A program made the translations under genes and the position numbers. From positions 1 to 64,000 of the forward strand of contig CATKXR010000013.1 of NCBI GenBank assembly GCA_949840805.1: a stretch of DNA of 64,000 bases, in the 5' to 3' direction. Shown piece by piece: positions 25,879 to 35,324 of the stretch (position 1 is the first letter of the stretch; each line of letters opens with the position of its first letter). The stretch comes from an uncultured Lachnospiraceae bacterium. GTDB lineage: Bacteria > Bacillota > Clostridia > Lachnospirales > Lachnospiraceae. The notes under the pieces were generated by a model. That model was not told the origin of the DNA. It ran no database searches and saw only the letters and a program-made list of their open reading frames with translations.

Positions 25879-28134
25879 ATGAAACTTCCGGAAGAGTTAA
25901 AGAAGAAATGCGGCAAGGAATTGTCTGCGTGCAGTAACCGAGAGTTGTATGAGGCTTTGATGGCGCTGGTGCAGGAGGAAGCCATAAAGCGGGAGAGCAA
26001 TGAGGGAAAGAAAAAGGTTTACTATATTTCGGCAGAGTTTTTGATCGGGAAACTGCTGTCCAATAACCTGATCAATCTGGGGTGGTATGACGAGGTCAGA
26101 GATACCCTGAAGGCCAATGGAAAGGACCTCTGTGAGGTGGAGGAAGCGGAACCGGAGCCGTCTCTCGGCAATGGGGGATTGGGACGTCTTGCCGCCTGTT
26201 TTCTGGACTCCATGGCAGGGCTTGGCCTTAACGGTGCGGGGATTGGCTTGAATTACCATTTAGGGCTGTTTAAACAGGAGTTTGAGAAGGAACTGCAGAA
26301 GGAAACACCCAATCCCTGGATTGAGGAGAAGAGCTGGCTGATCCGAAGGGAGGTTTCCTATCCGGTGCGGTTCGGCAGCCTTACGGTCCATTCCCGCCTT
26401 TATGATATTGCTGTGACCGGCTACCGGAACAGGACCAACTGGCTTCATCTGTTTGATGTGGAAAGTGTGGATGAGGGAATTGTAGAGGAAGGAATTTCCT
26501 TTGACAAGGAAGACATTGCCAGGAACCTGACCCTGTTTTTGTATCCGGACGACAGCGATGAGGCGGGACGGAAGCTGCGGATCTATCAGCAGTATTTTAT
26601 GGTAAGTAATGGGGCAAGGCTGATTCTGGACGAGTGTGTGAAAAAAGGGTGCAATCTCCATGATCTTCCGGATTATGCGGTGATCCAGATTAATGACACC
26701 CATCCTTCCATGGTGATCCCGGAGCTGATCCGGCTTCTGACAGAGCGGGGGATTGATTTTGACGAGGCGGTTGAGATTGTGAAAAAGACCTGTGCCTATA
26801 CCAATCATACGATCCTGGCAGAGGCTCTGGAAAAGTGGCCGGTTTCCTATCTGAAAGAGGTAGTGCCCCAGTTGGTGCCGGTTATTGAGATTCTGGACGA
26901 CCGGATCCGCCGTAAGTACGGCAGCGAGGCTGTGGCAGTCATTGACCGGAATGATCTGGTGCATATGGCGCATATGGATATCCATTATGGATTCAGCGTC
27001 AACGGGGTGGCTTATCTCCACACGGAGATTTTAAAGAATACGGAACTGAAAGATTTTTATGAGCTGTACCCGGAGAAGTTTAACAATAAGACCAACGGTA
27101 TTACGTTTCGGCGCTGGCTCCTCCACTGCAACCATCCGCTGGCAGATTATATTACGAAAAAGATCGGGGCAGAGTACAAGCGCGATGTGGAAGAACTCAA
27201 GAAGCTGGGGGCTTTTGATGACGAGGCGTCTTTAAAGGAGCTTTTGGAGATTAAACATCAGAATAAGCTGGCTTTGAAGCATTATCTGATGGAAACCCAG
27301 GGGATTGACGTGAATGAGAATTCCATATTTGATATTCAGATCAAGCGGCTTCATGAGTACAAGAGACAGCAGATGAATGCGTTGTATGTGATCCACAAGT
27401 ATCTGGAGATCAAAAAGGGCAGGCTGCCTTCCACTCCCATCACGGTCATATTCGGGGCAAAGGCAGCTCCGGCCTATGTGATCGCAAAAGATATTATCCA
27501 TCTGATTTTGTGCCTGGAGAAGCTGATCGGCAGCGATCCACAGGTCAGCCCTTATCTGAATGTGGTGATGGTAGAAAATTATAATGTGACCAAGGCAGAG
27601 AAACTGATCCCGGCCTGTGACATTTCCCAGCAGATTTCTCTTGCGTCTAAGGAGGCCAGCGGTACCGGCAACATGAAATTTATGCTGAACGGGGCTGTCA
27701 CACTAGGAACTATGGATGGCGCCAATGTGGAGATTGCGGAGCTGGTAGGCAAGGAGAATATCTATATCTTCGGGGAAACCAGCGAGACGGTTATCGAACA
27801 TTATGATAAGGCTGATTATGTGTCCAGGGATTACTATGAGAAGAATGAGGACATCAAAGAGGCTGTGGATTTTATTGTGGGTGATGAACTGATGGAGCTG
27901 GGGAATGAGGAGAATCTGAAACGGCTTCATGACGAGCTTTTAAAGAAGGACTGGTTTATGACGCTTCTTGATTATGAAAGCTATGCCCAGGCCAGGGAGC
28001 AGGCATATAAGGATTACGAGGACCGGATGGAATGGGCGAAAAAAATGCTGGTAAATATCAGCAGTGCAGGATTTTTCTCCTCGGACCGGACGATTGCGGA
28101 ATATAACCGGGATATCTGGAAACTGGATGTTTAA
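25879..28134 (+). CDS. glgP: Glycogen/starch phosphorylase
   Basis: GlgP releases glucose-1-phosphate from alpha-1,4-glucans by phosphorolysis. The 751-residue protein shows [18 protein letters not shown] near the N-terminus, [23 protein letters not shown], and [14 protein letters not shown] with the PLP-binding Lys600. Its length fits the shorter bacterial group lacking the N-terminal regulatory extension of muscle phosphorylase. An AAGGAGG site precedes the ATG and a clean terminator follows. No other glycogen gene is in the window. Confidence 0.97.
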   Translation: MKLPEELKKKCGKELSACSNRELYEALMALVQEEAIKRESNEGKKKVYYISAEFLIGKLLSNNLINLGWYDEVRDTLKANGKDLCEVEEAEPEPSLGNGGLGRLAACFLDSMAGLGLNGAGIGLNYHLGLFKQEFEKELQKETPNPWIEEKSWLIRREVSYPVRFGSLTVHSRLYDIAVTGYRNRTNWLHLFDVESVDEGIVEEGISFDKEDIARNLTLFLYPDDSDEAGRKLRIYQQYFMVSNGARLILDECVKKGCNLHDLPDYAVIQINDTHPSMVIPELIRLLTERGIDFDEAVEIVKKTCAYTNHTILAEALEKWPVSYLKEVVPQLVPVIEILDDRIRRKYGSEAVAVIDRNDLVHMAHMDIHYGFSVNGVAYLHTEILKNTELKDFYELYPEKFNNKTNGITFRRWLLHCNHPLADYITKKIGAEYKRDVEELKKLGAFDDEASLKELLEIKHQNKLALKHYLMETQGIDVNENSIFDIQIKRLHEYKRQQMNALYVIHKYLEIKKGRLPSTPITVIFGAKAAPAYVIAKDIIHLILCLEKLIGSDPQVSPYLNVVMVENYNVTKAEKLIPACDISQQISLASKEASGTGNMKFMLNGAVTLGTMDGANVEIAELVGKENIYIFGETSETVIEHYDKADYVSRDYYEKNEDIKEAVDFIVGDELMELGNEENLKRLHDELLKKDWFMTLLDYESYAQAREQAYKDYEDRMEWAKKMLVNISSAGFFSSDRTIAEYNRDIWKLDV

Positions 28135-28160
28135 ACAGGTTTTGGATTTTTAATGGAAGA

Positions 28161-28199
28161 GGCGGATGTATTAGGAAATGGTACATCCGCCGGATTTTT
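28161..28199 (+). terminator. Intrinsic terminator of glgP
   Basis: GGCGGATGTA (28161-28170) pairs perfectly with TACATCCGCC (28182-28191), and TTTTT follows at 28195-28199, just before the stop codon of the convergent gene. Confidence 0.9.
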
Positions 28200-28201
28200 G
28201 C

Positions 28202-28798
28202 CTATGGCCGGTTTACCGTCACTTGTTCCAGCGAGGAACCACGGATTATCTCCCGCAAAGCCTGTTCCTTTGCTTCGTCATATTTCCGGAAAGTCCGCTC
28301 TGCTTCGGGCCGGTTATGGTATACTTTCCAGTATCGTGCAGCCAGGCTTTTTTGCCCTCGGTTGGCAATAAATCCCTCCACATCCTCCACCGGATATTCT
28401 AAAAGTACTCCCAGCTCATGGGGAAACGTTCTTCCTGCCCCGACATACTGTTGATACCGGTTTCGCATATGCTTCAGTACAAAAGCAACCTCACAGCTCT
28501 CATAGCCAAACCCCTCAAGAAACATCTGTACCTTTTTGTTTTTTAAGTGTGCCTCCAACCGGTTATACCGGTATAAGAACAGTACTTCTTTTTTTTCATC
28601 CATATAAAGAGGAATGCAGATGACGGGGCTCTTTTTAAGCCTCCGCCTGATCTCCTGCCAGTATCCGGGTTTTACGGTCATAAGATTGGATATTTTTACA
28701 TCCTTTAATACCGGTGCGCATTGTACCGCTACCTGAAATCCCAAAAGCATTTCCGGACTGCAGCTTTGTATAAAAGAAATCATCATTTCTGCCGACAT
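28202..28798 (-). CDS. DUF3793 family protein (198 aa)
   Basis: The sequence fits the DUF3793 family of Clostridia: CSPEMLLGFQVAVQCAPVLKDVKISNL, then PVICIPLYMDEKKEVLFLYR and FLEGFGYESCEVAFVLKHM. It is a soluble single-domain protein of unknown function; relatives often sit beside FeoA/FeoB iron transport or flavodoxin genes. GAGGAGGAA precedes the start. The promoter at 28939-28967 contains a palindrome of the kind bound by DtxR-type metal regulators, which would fit iron-responsive expression. No Feo gene is in this window. Confidence 0.85.
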   Translation of the reverse strand: MSAEMMISFIQSCSPEMLLGFQVAVQCAPVLKDVKISNLMTVKPGYWQEIRRRLKKSPVICIPLYMDEKKEVLFLYRYNRLEAHLKNKKVQMFLEGFGYESCEVAFVLKHMRNRYQQYVGAGRTFPHELGVLLEYPVEDVEGFIANRGQKSLAARYWKVYHNRPEAERTFRKYDEAKEQALREIIRGSSLEQVTVNRP

Positions 28799-29116
28799 AC
28801 CAATTCCTCCTCAATTCAATTCATTTCGTTCTGGTTTTCCTCACAGATTCACAGATTCGTTGTCTTCCATTTAATATTTCCGGTATGTTTGTTTCTATGC
28901 CGGAAATAATCTTCCTTAAGTTGAAGATATCTCCTTATATGTTAGCCTTAGCTAACTTATATGTCAAGAATCCTTGCCGCGCAATATTTCTCAATACGGC
29001 ATTTACACAATTCTTAATTCCATTTTTATTCTCTCTTACATTTTATTACGGTTTTATTACCTGTATTGATTTTCGCGTTTATTCCTGTTATACCAATAAC
29101 TGGAGGTGGCAACATT
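28799..29116. other. Divergent intergenic region between DUF3793 and MerR genes
   Basis: The first 140 bases are the DUF3793 leader. It contains a hairpin (ATTTCCGG near 28874 with CCGGAAAT near 28899). The promoter and operator lie at 28939-28967. The remainder, to 29100, is AT-rich with a possible weak promoter for the MerR gene near 29066-29094 (TTGATT, TATACC). Confidence 0.5.
28939..28967 (-). promoter_or_regulatory. Promoter with embedded palindromic operator for the DUF3793 gene
   Basis: On the minus strand TTGACA (28962-28967) and TAACAT (28939-28944) are exactly 17 bases apart. Between and over them lies GTTAGC-CTTA-GCTAAC (28941-28956), a perfect 6+6 inverted repeat. A repressor bound there would block RNA polymerase. 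The sequence resembles DtxR/IdeR/MntR-type boxes built on TTAGGTTAG...CTAA; the regulator's identity is inference. Confidence 0.75.
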
Positions 29117-29929
29117 ATGGAAAATGCGAGATACTTGATTGGTGATGTGGCAGACCTGATGGGCCTTAGCCGCGACACACTCCGCTACTACGAAAAACGC
29201 GGCATCCTGTCATCACAGAGAGGAGACAATGGATACCGTTACTATACAGAACAGGATATTTCCCGTTTGATCAGCATACTCTATCAGAGAAAGATGGATA
29301 TCCGCCTGAAGGATATGGAGATTCTCCGGTCTTCAGAGAATTCCATTGATGACCTGACTGCCATTATGGACGGACGTTTGAGGGAGGAAGAGAAGGCGAT
29401 CCGGCTTCATCAGCAGAATATTGCCCGGCTTCAGATGACAAAAGCTGACTGTGAGGATATCCGGCGCAATTTGGGGCAGATTTCCCTGCGGGATTTTCCG
29501 GCGGCATATATTATTATCCCTCATACGGACCTGCCTGGAAGCATTGAACAATGGTTCAGCTATTCCAGACGATATCCCGGCCTGGATATGATGTACACCT
29601 TCAGTGAATTTTCGTGGAACCGTAAGGAGGATACCATACATATGGAGCACAAGAATTCACAGCTTGTACTCTATGAGAAGTTGAAAGATTATGTGGATTA
29701 TCCGATTTCAGACAGCACTCCTCGAACGGCGGGCTCTATGCTGTGCGTGTCTTCCTGCTGCGCCTGCAGTTCTATCACCCCTTCGCCAAAGGATCTGCTT
29801 CCCATGATTACCTGGGCGGAGAAGCAGGGGTTTATGGTTTCCCAGCAGTTTTATTCCACCTATGCTTCCCATGGGCGCCTGGATGGGCTGGATACTTGTT
29901 TTGTGCGGATTTATATTCCGGTTTTTTGA
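29117..29929 (+). CDS. MerR-family transcriptional regulator (270 aa)
   Basis: The ATG at 29117 lies nine bases after GGAGGT. The first 75 residues are a winged helix of the MerR type: YLIGDVADLMGLSRDTLRYYEKRGIL, then GYRYYTEQDISRL. A coiled coil (about 75-118) would form the dimer. The C-terminal 150 residues (YIIIPHTDLPGSIEQWF onward) look like a ligand-sensing domain, perhaps GyrI-like, including a CCACSSIT segment. The inducer is unknown. A bidirectional terminator follows. Confidence 0.88.
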   Translation: MENARYLIGDVADLMGLSRDTLRYYEKRGILSSQRGDNGYRYYTEQDISRLISILYQRKMDIRLKDMEILRSSENSIDDLTAIMDGRLREEEKAIRLHQQNIARLQMTKADCEDIRRNLGQISLRDFPAAYIIIPHTDLPGSIEQWFSYSRRYPGLDMMYTFSEFSWNRKEDTIHMEHKNSQLVLYEKLKDYVDYPISDSTPRTAGSMLCVSSCCACSSITPSPKDLLPMITWAEKQGFMVSQQFYSTYASHGRLDGLDTCFVRIYIPVF

Positions 29930-29993
29930 TTTATAATACTTTGTCCTACAGTTCCTTAGCATGGCTGGCAGGGGCAGAGAGTTTAAGCAGGAA

Positions 29994-30026
29994 AAAAGAG
30001 CGGCTCCGGGGAAGAGCCGCTCTTTT
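29994..30026. terminator. Bidirectional intrinsic terminator
   Basis: AAAAGAGCGGCTC (29994-30006) pairs perfectly with GAGCCGCTCTTTT (30014-30026). T-runs are present on both strands, so it serves the MerR gene and the convergent small gene, whose stop codon it touches. Confidence 0.9.
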
Positions 30027-30168
30027 AGGGTGCTTTGCTATCGTCTTTCAGGCCTTTGTCAATTCGTCTGATAGCATTTTCAATGACTGTTTTTGCCCTG
30101 TCGTTATTATTCGTTTCAAGTAATGCAAGCAGTGATTCAAGTAGAATACATAATTCCTGATTAGACAT
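30025..30168 (-). CDS. Small hypothetical protein (47 aa)
   Basis: The start at 30168 is chosen because AAGGTGAT precedes it; a longer reading from 30252 has no ribosome site. The product is a helical, Leu-rich peptide (MSNQELCILLESLLALLETNN) with a basic middle (RAKTVIENAIRRIDKGL). The strong terminator directly at its stop codon supports a real transcription unit. Function unknown. Confidence 0.55.
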   Translation of the reverse strand: MSNQELCILLESLLALLETNNNDRAKTVIENAIRRIDKGLKDDSKAP

Positions 30169-30370
30169 GGCATATATCACCTTCTTTCTGAAGTTTTTAA
30201 GTCCACGTTTTATTTTATTATAAAGGTTTTTAAATAAGGACGCAACCCCCAAGTGAATTTTTCGTCAGCATCAGCCGGAACGAGCGAAAGGATTTGTCTG
30301 TTGACAATAAAAATCGATTCCATTACAATGGTCATCAGGAAAACCAAAGGAAACCAGGGAGGATGCAGGG

Positions 30371-33300
30371 ATGAAAATATGTAAATTTTGCGGCCGGGAA
30401 TTGACGGACGAGTCATTGTTCTGCGGATACTGCGGGAACCGGTGTGAGGACGGTGCAGAAGACGGCGCTTTGGATAAAGGGGAAGGGCAGGAAGAAATCC
30501 AAAAGGAAAGCCAGGACGGGAACCAGCGCTCAGATCAGTCCAAGGAGTACGGCTCCGGCATGAAAAAGAAATCTTTTATACCTGTTATTGTCGGAGGGAT
30601 TGCGCTGGCAGCGGCAGGAGGGACTTTTTTCGCCATGAAACATTTTGCGGGATCTGGTATTTTAGGACAGAAGGAAGCCGGAGCGGAAAATATCTTTGAC
30701 TTAAGCCAGGCGGAGCTGGCAGAGCAGTATGAGGAGCCTGAGGGGCTGGGCGTGATTGACCTTGTGGCCAGAAATCACCAGCCTGCGGCCAGGGATGTTT
30801 CAGCCAAGTGGGATAAGGGGCTTTTTTATCGTCTGGAGGATATAGGGGGAGAGGATGATAACCACATCGCGGATTATTTTGTCACCAGGATGGAACTTGT
30901 GCGTTCGGACAGCGGGAAGCTGGTTGAATATGAGGTTTACCGGGAACCGGAGACAGGGCAGGTCGAAAAGATTGTTTCCATAGAGACAAAGGAGGACGGG
31001 AGCCTGGAGCTGAGTGATTATTATTATCTGGACGGAAAGCCTGATTTTGTGTTCCGCCGCAGCGACAGTGTCTATACGCCGTCTTATGCAACCATTGACA
31101 AGACAGGGGAGCGGTATTATTTTTCCGGGGATCAGATGGTGAAATGGCGCTGGATCTATGAACCATCGGTGGTGAAGCAGTGGATTCTGGAACCGGAAGA
31201 CACCTGGTATACCCAATGGGGTTATGGGGAGATATCGGAAGGGGAACAGGGGCAGTATGACGAGAAGGAAATGCAGGTTCTTAATGAAGCCTACAATACT
31301 TATGAAGCCATTGCTGCCAATGAGCCTGTGAACGTCCTCCGGGGCTGTGTAGTGGACAGGGCAGGTAAGCCCTTGGAAGGCGTGGAGGTAGGGATTGGAA
31401 AGATCGTCGGGGGAGAGATCCAAAAGCCGAAGGTAAAGGTTGTGACGAGTAAAGAAGGGAAATATGCATGGGCCGTGGGGGAAGAACCTGAGGAAACGGC
31501 AGAGAAAACGGAATATTTCCTGGTCTTTTGTAAGGACGGATGGATTCCTTCCGTGATGAAGCTTGCAGATATGGGAACAAAGTACCAGATAATGCAGGCC
31601 GCCCAGGATGATATGATACTTTTAGAGGAAGATGGAGAGAAGGCGGAAGAGAAAAATATCGTAACCTTCAATACATACCAGGTGGAAGCCCAGGGGGAGG
31701 AGGAGATTCTGGAAAGGGCGTTTGCGGATAATGCCAGAGAAGAGAAGGCCCCGGCTCTGGGAGGAGCCACGGTCACAGTCTATCCGGGAGTAAACTGGAT
31801 TTTGGGTAGCCCGGCGGCAGAGGGGGAAAGCTCCGCGGACGGGAAGACGAATCTGGAACTGGCGCCAGGGGTTTATACTGCAGTGGTGGAGAAAGAAGGA
31901 TTTTTGTGTTCGAGGAAGGTATTTTTTGTGGAAGGAAGGGATGAGGAGCAGGTGATCTATGCCATGGCTTCTGAAAACAGCATGGACGGAGCGGAAGAGG
32001 AATGGAAGATCCTTTTAAGCTGGAATGCTTCAGAGGCAGATCCCATGGATCTGGACAGTTCCCTGTTTACGCCGGATAAGGCGTCAATGGGAGACAGGAA
32101 CTGCATTTACACCCTGAACCGGAGTGATGATGCAGGCGCGCGGCTGCTTTATGACGGGGAGGGATGCAACGCCTGCGAGATCATTACCCTGTCCGCTCCG
32201 AAGCGGGGAAGCTATAAGTATTACGTGACCAATTATACTGACATCCAGGCGGGGAACAAGGATTCTGCAAACCTGGCGGATTCCGGCGCGTTGGTAACGG
32301 TGTTCCATAATGGTGTCCCTGTCAGGACCTTTTCCGTGCCAAAAAAGGCGGGGACAGTGTGGGAGGTATTTGAGCTGAGAAACCAGGATATCGTGCCGGT
32401 CCAGGAGGTATATGGAAACGTAGAAGGCAAGGGGTGGTGGACAGAGGATAAGAAGCTGGCAAGGCTTTCCGAGAGGGGCCTGAGGGCGGACTGGATCCAG
32501 TCAGACGGGGAATGGCTGTATTTTTCCAATCCGGCAGATGAGGGGAAATTGTATTACTGCCGCAAGGACGGAAGCGGGCTGACGAAATTCAGTGACAATG
32601 ATGTGTGGGATTCAAGGATTATTCTGGCAGGCGACCAGGTGTATTATGTCGGGGACCGGTCTATTGCCAGAATAAAGAATGACGGGACAGGATACACTGT
32701 GATAAAAGACGGTTTTCAATTGGCGGAGACAGCAGAACCTTCCTTATATCTTTTGGGCTATGCGGACGGGATGCTTTATTATTATAACGCGCCAGAAAGT
32801 TTCGGGGGTGTGGGGGCGCTGTTCGTGGGAGAAGAAGAAAACCTCCCTGCGTGGCCTGCAAAGGAGGAAGGTACAAATGGCAGCCCTTCAAGATACTCCT
32901 TTGGGGAGATGCCTGTCAATGCGATGACAGCAGGGCATTACCTTTACTATCTGGACAGGGATTATAATAATATCGGCGACAGTTTGTCTTTCTGCAGAAA
33001 AGACCTGGAGAGCGGCCAGGAGGAGTGTTTGAAAGCGGCAATCGACTGGGATCCATGGTCCTGGAGGATCTATAAAGGCTGGGTCTATTATAAGGAAAAC
33101 GGGGCGTTTAAAAGGACAAGGCTTTTAGGACAGGGAAGCTTTACTGAGGAGGATACCCTGGTTGAAAGCGGAGCCGGCTATGGAAGCGGGCAAATAATTT
33201 CATTTTATGATGACAAGTGCTATTACACGGGAGAGGACGGGCAGATATGCGTCATGGATCCGGACGGAAGCAGCCAGAAGGCGCTTCCTGTTTCCGGCGG

Positions 33301-33931
33301 TTCTTCCACAATCTTAGACGGAGAGCTGTATAGGGCAATGGGGTATGGCGGCACCCCTGTTATGGTATGTGATAGAAACGGAGAGAACCAGAGGGCGCTT
33401 TTCGACGCAATCCCTTTGATGAACCAGGGAGCTATGCAGGCTTATAGACGCTATTTGGAGAATTATGTTCCGGATGTGTTTGAATCCGGAGAAGGTTCCC
33501 AGTATAATATGGGACCTGATTTTGCCTGCCAGGATATTGACGGTGACGGGATCGTGGAATTGTTTGTGTGGTATGGGCATTATCGGGACAGTTATATGGA
33601 CTATTGCAGGTATGGCACGAGCGGGATTCAGACAATATGGAAAACACAGCCATGTTCAAAAATCGTTTTTAATGAAAACGCAAAAGAAATTGCGATAGAG
33701 GATGTGGTTGGGAACTACCATGCAAGGGTGGCGCGTTTTCAGTATGACGGCAGTCTGATTGAGAAAATCTATGGTGATCCAATCAGTATTGACCCATCGG
33801 GTATGGAAGCGTTTAACAGGGCATATGAATCCTATGTGGAGCCTTATCCCACATTAAATTTTGTAGAAAACACCCCGGAAAATCGCCAGAAGTACCTGTC
33901 CGGCGATGAAAAGACCGGATGGGCTCCATAA
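30371..33931 (+). CDS. Large zinc-ribbon, membrane-anchored surface protein with propeller-like domain (1186 aa)
   Basis: The N-terminus has a zinc ribbon with two CxxC pairs (CKFC, CGYC). A single membrane segment (about residues 66-88) follows, and the rest should be outside. A carboxypeptidase-regulatory-like beta module (GCVVDRAGKPLEGVEVGIG) starts near 325, and a second similar stretch near 465. From about 705 to 1010 repeated WLYFSNP, GDQVYYVGD and GWVYYKENG strands resemble the DUF5050 propeller type. Near 1055 DIDGDGIVELFVW looks like a calcium-binding or FG-GAP loop. GGGAGG precedes the start. The next gene has the same zinc-ribbon-plus-anchor plan. Function unknown. Confidence 0.8.
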   Translation: MKICKFCGRELTDESLFCGYCGNRCEDGAEDGALDKGEGQEEIQKESQDGNQRSDQSKEYGSGMKKKSFIPVIVGGIALAAAGGTFFAMKHFAGSGILGQKEAGAENIFDLSQAELAEQYEEPEGLGVIDLVARNHQPAARDVSAKWDKGLFYRLEDIGGEDDNHIADYFVTRMELVRSDSGKLVEYEVYREPETGQVEKIVSIETKEDGSLELSDYYYLDGKPDFVFRRSDSVYTPSYATIDKTGERYYFSGDQMVKWRWIYEPSVVKQWILEPEDTWYTQWGYGEISEGEQGQYDEKEMQVLNEAYNTYEAIAANEPVNVLRGCVVDRAGKPLEGVEVGIGKIVGGEIQKPKVKVVTSKEGKYAWAVGEEPEETAEKTEYFLVFCKDGWIPSVMKLADMGTKYQIMQAAQDDMILLEEDGEKAEEKNIVTFNTYQVEAQGEEEILERAFADNAREEKAPALGGATVTVYPGVNWILGSPAAEGESSADGKTNLELAPGVYTAVVEKEGFLCSRKVFFVEGRDEEQVIYAMASENSMDGAEEEWKILLSWNASEADPMDLDSSLFTPDKASMGDRNCIYTLNRSDDAGARLLYDGEGCNACEIITLSAPKRGSYKYYVTNYTDIQAGNKDSANLADSGALVTVFHNGVPVRTFSVPKKAGTVWEVFELRNQDIVPVQEVYGNVEGKGWWTEDKKLARLSERGLRADWIQSDGEWLYFSNPADEGKLYYCRKDGSGLTKFSDNDVWDSRIILAGDQVYYVGDRSIARIKNDGTGYTVIKDGFQLAETAEPSLYLLGYADGMLYYYNAPESFGGVGALFVGEEENLPAWPAKEEGTNGSPSRYSFGEMPVNAMTAGHYLYYLDRDYNNIGDSLSFCRKDLESGQEECLKAAIDWDPWSWRIYKGWVYYKENGAFKRTRLLGQGSFTEEDTLVESGAGYGSGQIISFYDDKCYYTGEDGQICVMDPDGSSQKALPVSGGSSTILDGELYRAMGYGGTPVMVCDRNGENQRALFDAIPLMNQGAMQAYRRYLENYVPDVFESGEGSQYNMGPDFACQDIDGDGIVELFVWYGHYRDSYMDYCRYGTSGIQTIWKTQPCSKIVFNENAKEIAIEDVVGNYHARVARFQYDGSLIEKIYGDPISIDPSGMEAFNRAYESYVEPYPTLNFVENTPENRQKYLSGDEKTGWAP

Positions 33932-33940
33932 CAATGATTT

Positions 33941-33968
33941 CCCAGGCTCCCGGAATCGGGAGCCTGGG
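33941..33968 (+). other. Perfect 12-bp intergenic stem-loop without U-tract
   Basis: CCCAGGCTCCCG (33941-33952) pairs with CGGGAGCCTGGG (33957-33968) across the four-base loop GAAT. ACCGGAAAAA follows, so it is not a classical terminator. It lies between two same-strand genes and may protect the upstream message or set relative expression. Confidence 0.65.
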
Positions 33969-34006
33969 ACCGGAAAAACAAAAATTAAAATAATCAGGAG
34001 GAAACC

Positions 34007-35206
34007 ATGTATTGTCCAAAGTGTGGGAGCCATACAGACAATGAAGAAGCAAAATTCTGCGGAAACTGCGGAGCCTTATTAAAAAATGAACCAGGTTCCC
34101 AAAATCGAGACACACAGGAAAATTTGGGGAAACTAAGGCAGGGAGAATATCAGGCAGGGCAGAATAAGGGAGGAAAGAATACACAGAAAAAGAAAAACGG
34201 GTCTTTATCCCGGGGAACCGTCCTGATTGCGGGCGGCGTAATAGCTGCCCTTGCGGTGGCGGGAATCGTTATCTTTGCCTGCTATTTCCTGGATAAAAAA
34301 AATGAGGATTCCGTATTACAGGAAAGCACAGAGGAAACGGGATCGCTTCCTGATTTGGAGGAGCAGGAAGAGAATGTGGAAGGAAATGGGGAGACAGAGG
34401 GAGAAGAGGAAAAAGCTATGGCAGATTCTTCTGAAACCGAGGCTGTGATTATTAGCGGCTGGCAGCAGAATGATGGTAAATGGTATTATTATGATGACCA
34501 GGGAACCATGATGACGGATACATGGGTAGAGAACTACTATGTGGGGCCGGACGGAGCCATGCAGGTTCATACGTTGACATCTGATGGATACTGGCTTGGT
34601 GAAGATGGCCTGGCAAGTGAGGAGAAACGGATTTACGGAAAATGTCTATTTGCGCCTGTCAGTTATACCGTAGATGGGGATCAGGTTTTGATTACGGGAT
34701 ATCTTTGTGATTCCGGGTATGCTTCCCAGGAGTATATCGACTCTTTGGAAGTCGGGGATACGATAATGAGGCCGGATGATTATGACAGAGTTTGTGAGTT
34801 CAACACAGAATCCGTAATTACCAATGTGAGCTACGAGCCTTGCTTTATGGTTGGTGCGGAAGGCGAGGCGGAGACGCTAAAAACGGTATATGCATATACG
34901 CTGGGAAGCCCGGATCAGATGGATTCATATATTTATTATCGAATGAATTCCGCGGAAATGGTTTTTGATTCCGATGACAGCATGCCTGAGCCGCTTTACC
35001 GGATTATTCAGAAAGATGCGGTATTAGTATGTGACAGAAATGTAAATTTCGAATCGATGGGCCAGGAATATACGCCGGCTTCCCTGATGGACTTTTTAGA
35101 AAGATGTGCGCAGGGCGGGGAGAATACCTTTTCTGTCATCGAAATCGGGTTGACTGGAAACCATATAGACTGGGCAAAAGATGTTTTTATGAATTATGCA
35201 GGATAA
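34007..35206 (+). CDS. Zinc-ribbon, membrane-anchored protein with cell-wall-binding-like repeat (399 aa)
   Basis: Two CxxC pairs (CPKC, CGNC) form an N-terminal zinc ribbon. A membrane segment spans about residues 66-88, followed by an acidic Glu-rich linker. Near residue 150 GWQQNDGKWYYYDDQGTM and a second partial unit look like choline-binding/cell-wall-binding repeats. The remaining 200 residues are a beta-rich domain I do not recognise. AGGAGGAAA precedes the ATG. It probably follows the 1186-residue protein in one operon. Confidence 0.8.
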   Translation: MYCPKCGSHTDNEEAKFCGNCGALLKNEPGSQNRDTQENLGKLRQGEYQAGQNKGGKNTQKKKNGSLSRGTVLIAGGVIAALAVAGIVIFACYFLDKKNEDSVLQESTEETGSLPDLEEQEENVEGNGETEGEEEKAMADSSETEAVIISGWQQNDGKWYYYDDQGTMMTDTWVENYYVGPDGAMQVHTLTSDGYWLGEDGLASEEKRIYGKCLFAPVSYTVDGDQVLITGYLCDSGYASQEYIDSLEVGDTIMRPDDYDRVCEFNTESVITNVSYEPCFMVGAEGEAETLKTVYAYTLGSPDQMDSYIYYRMNSAEMVFDSDDSMPEPLYRIIQKDAVLVCDRNVNFESMGQEYTPASLMDFLERCAQGGENTFSVIEIGLTGNHIDWAKDVFMNYAG

Positions 35207-35238
35207 ATAAATGGATAAATTAAGCAAGCAGTTTTAAA

Positions 35239-35283
35239 AGGCGGAAGGCATTTCCAAAAGGATGGGATGCCTTCCGCCTGCTT
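35239..35283. terminator. Bidirectional stem-loop between convergent genes
   Basis: A perfect 13-pair stem joins 35239-35251 and 35267-35279. On the minus strand TTTTAAAAC follows; on the plus strand only GCTTTGG. Confidence 0.7.
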
Positions 35284-35324
35284 TGGCGGATGGGCAGTAT
35301 AATCGGATGAAGAGCCGTGCAGGC

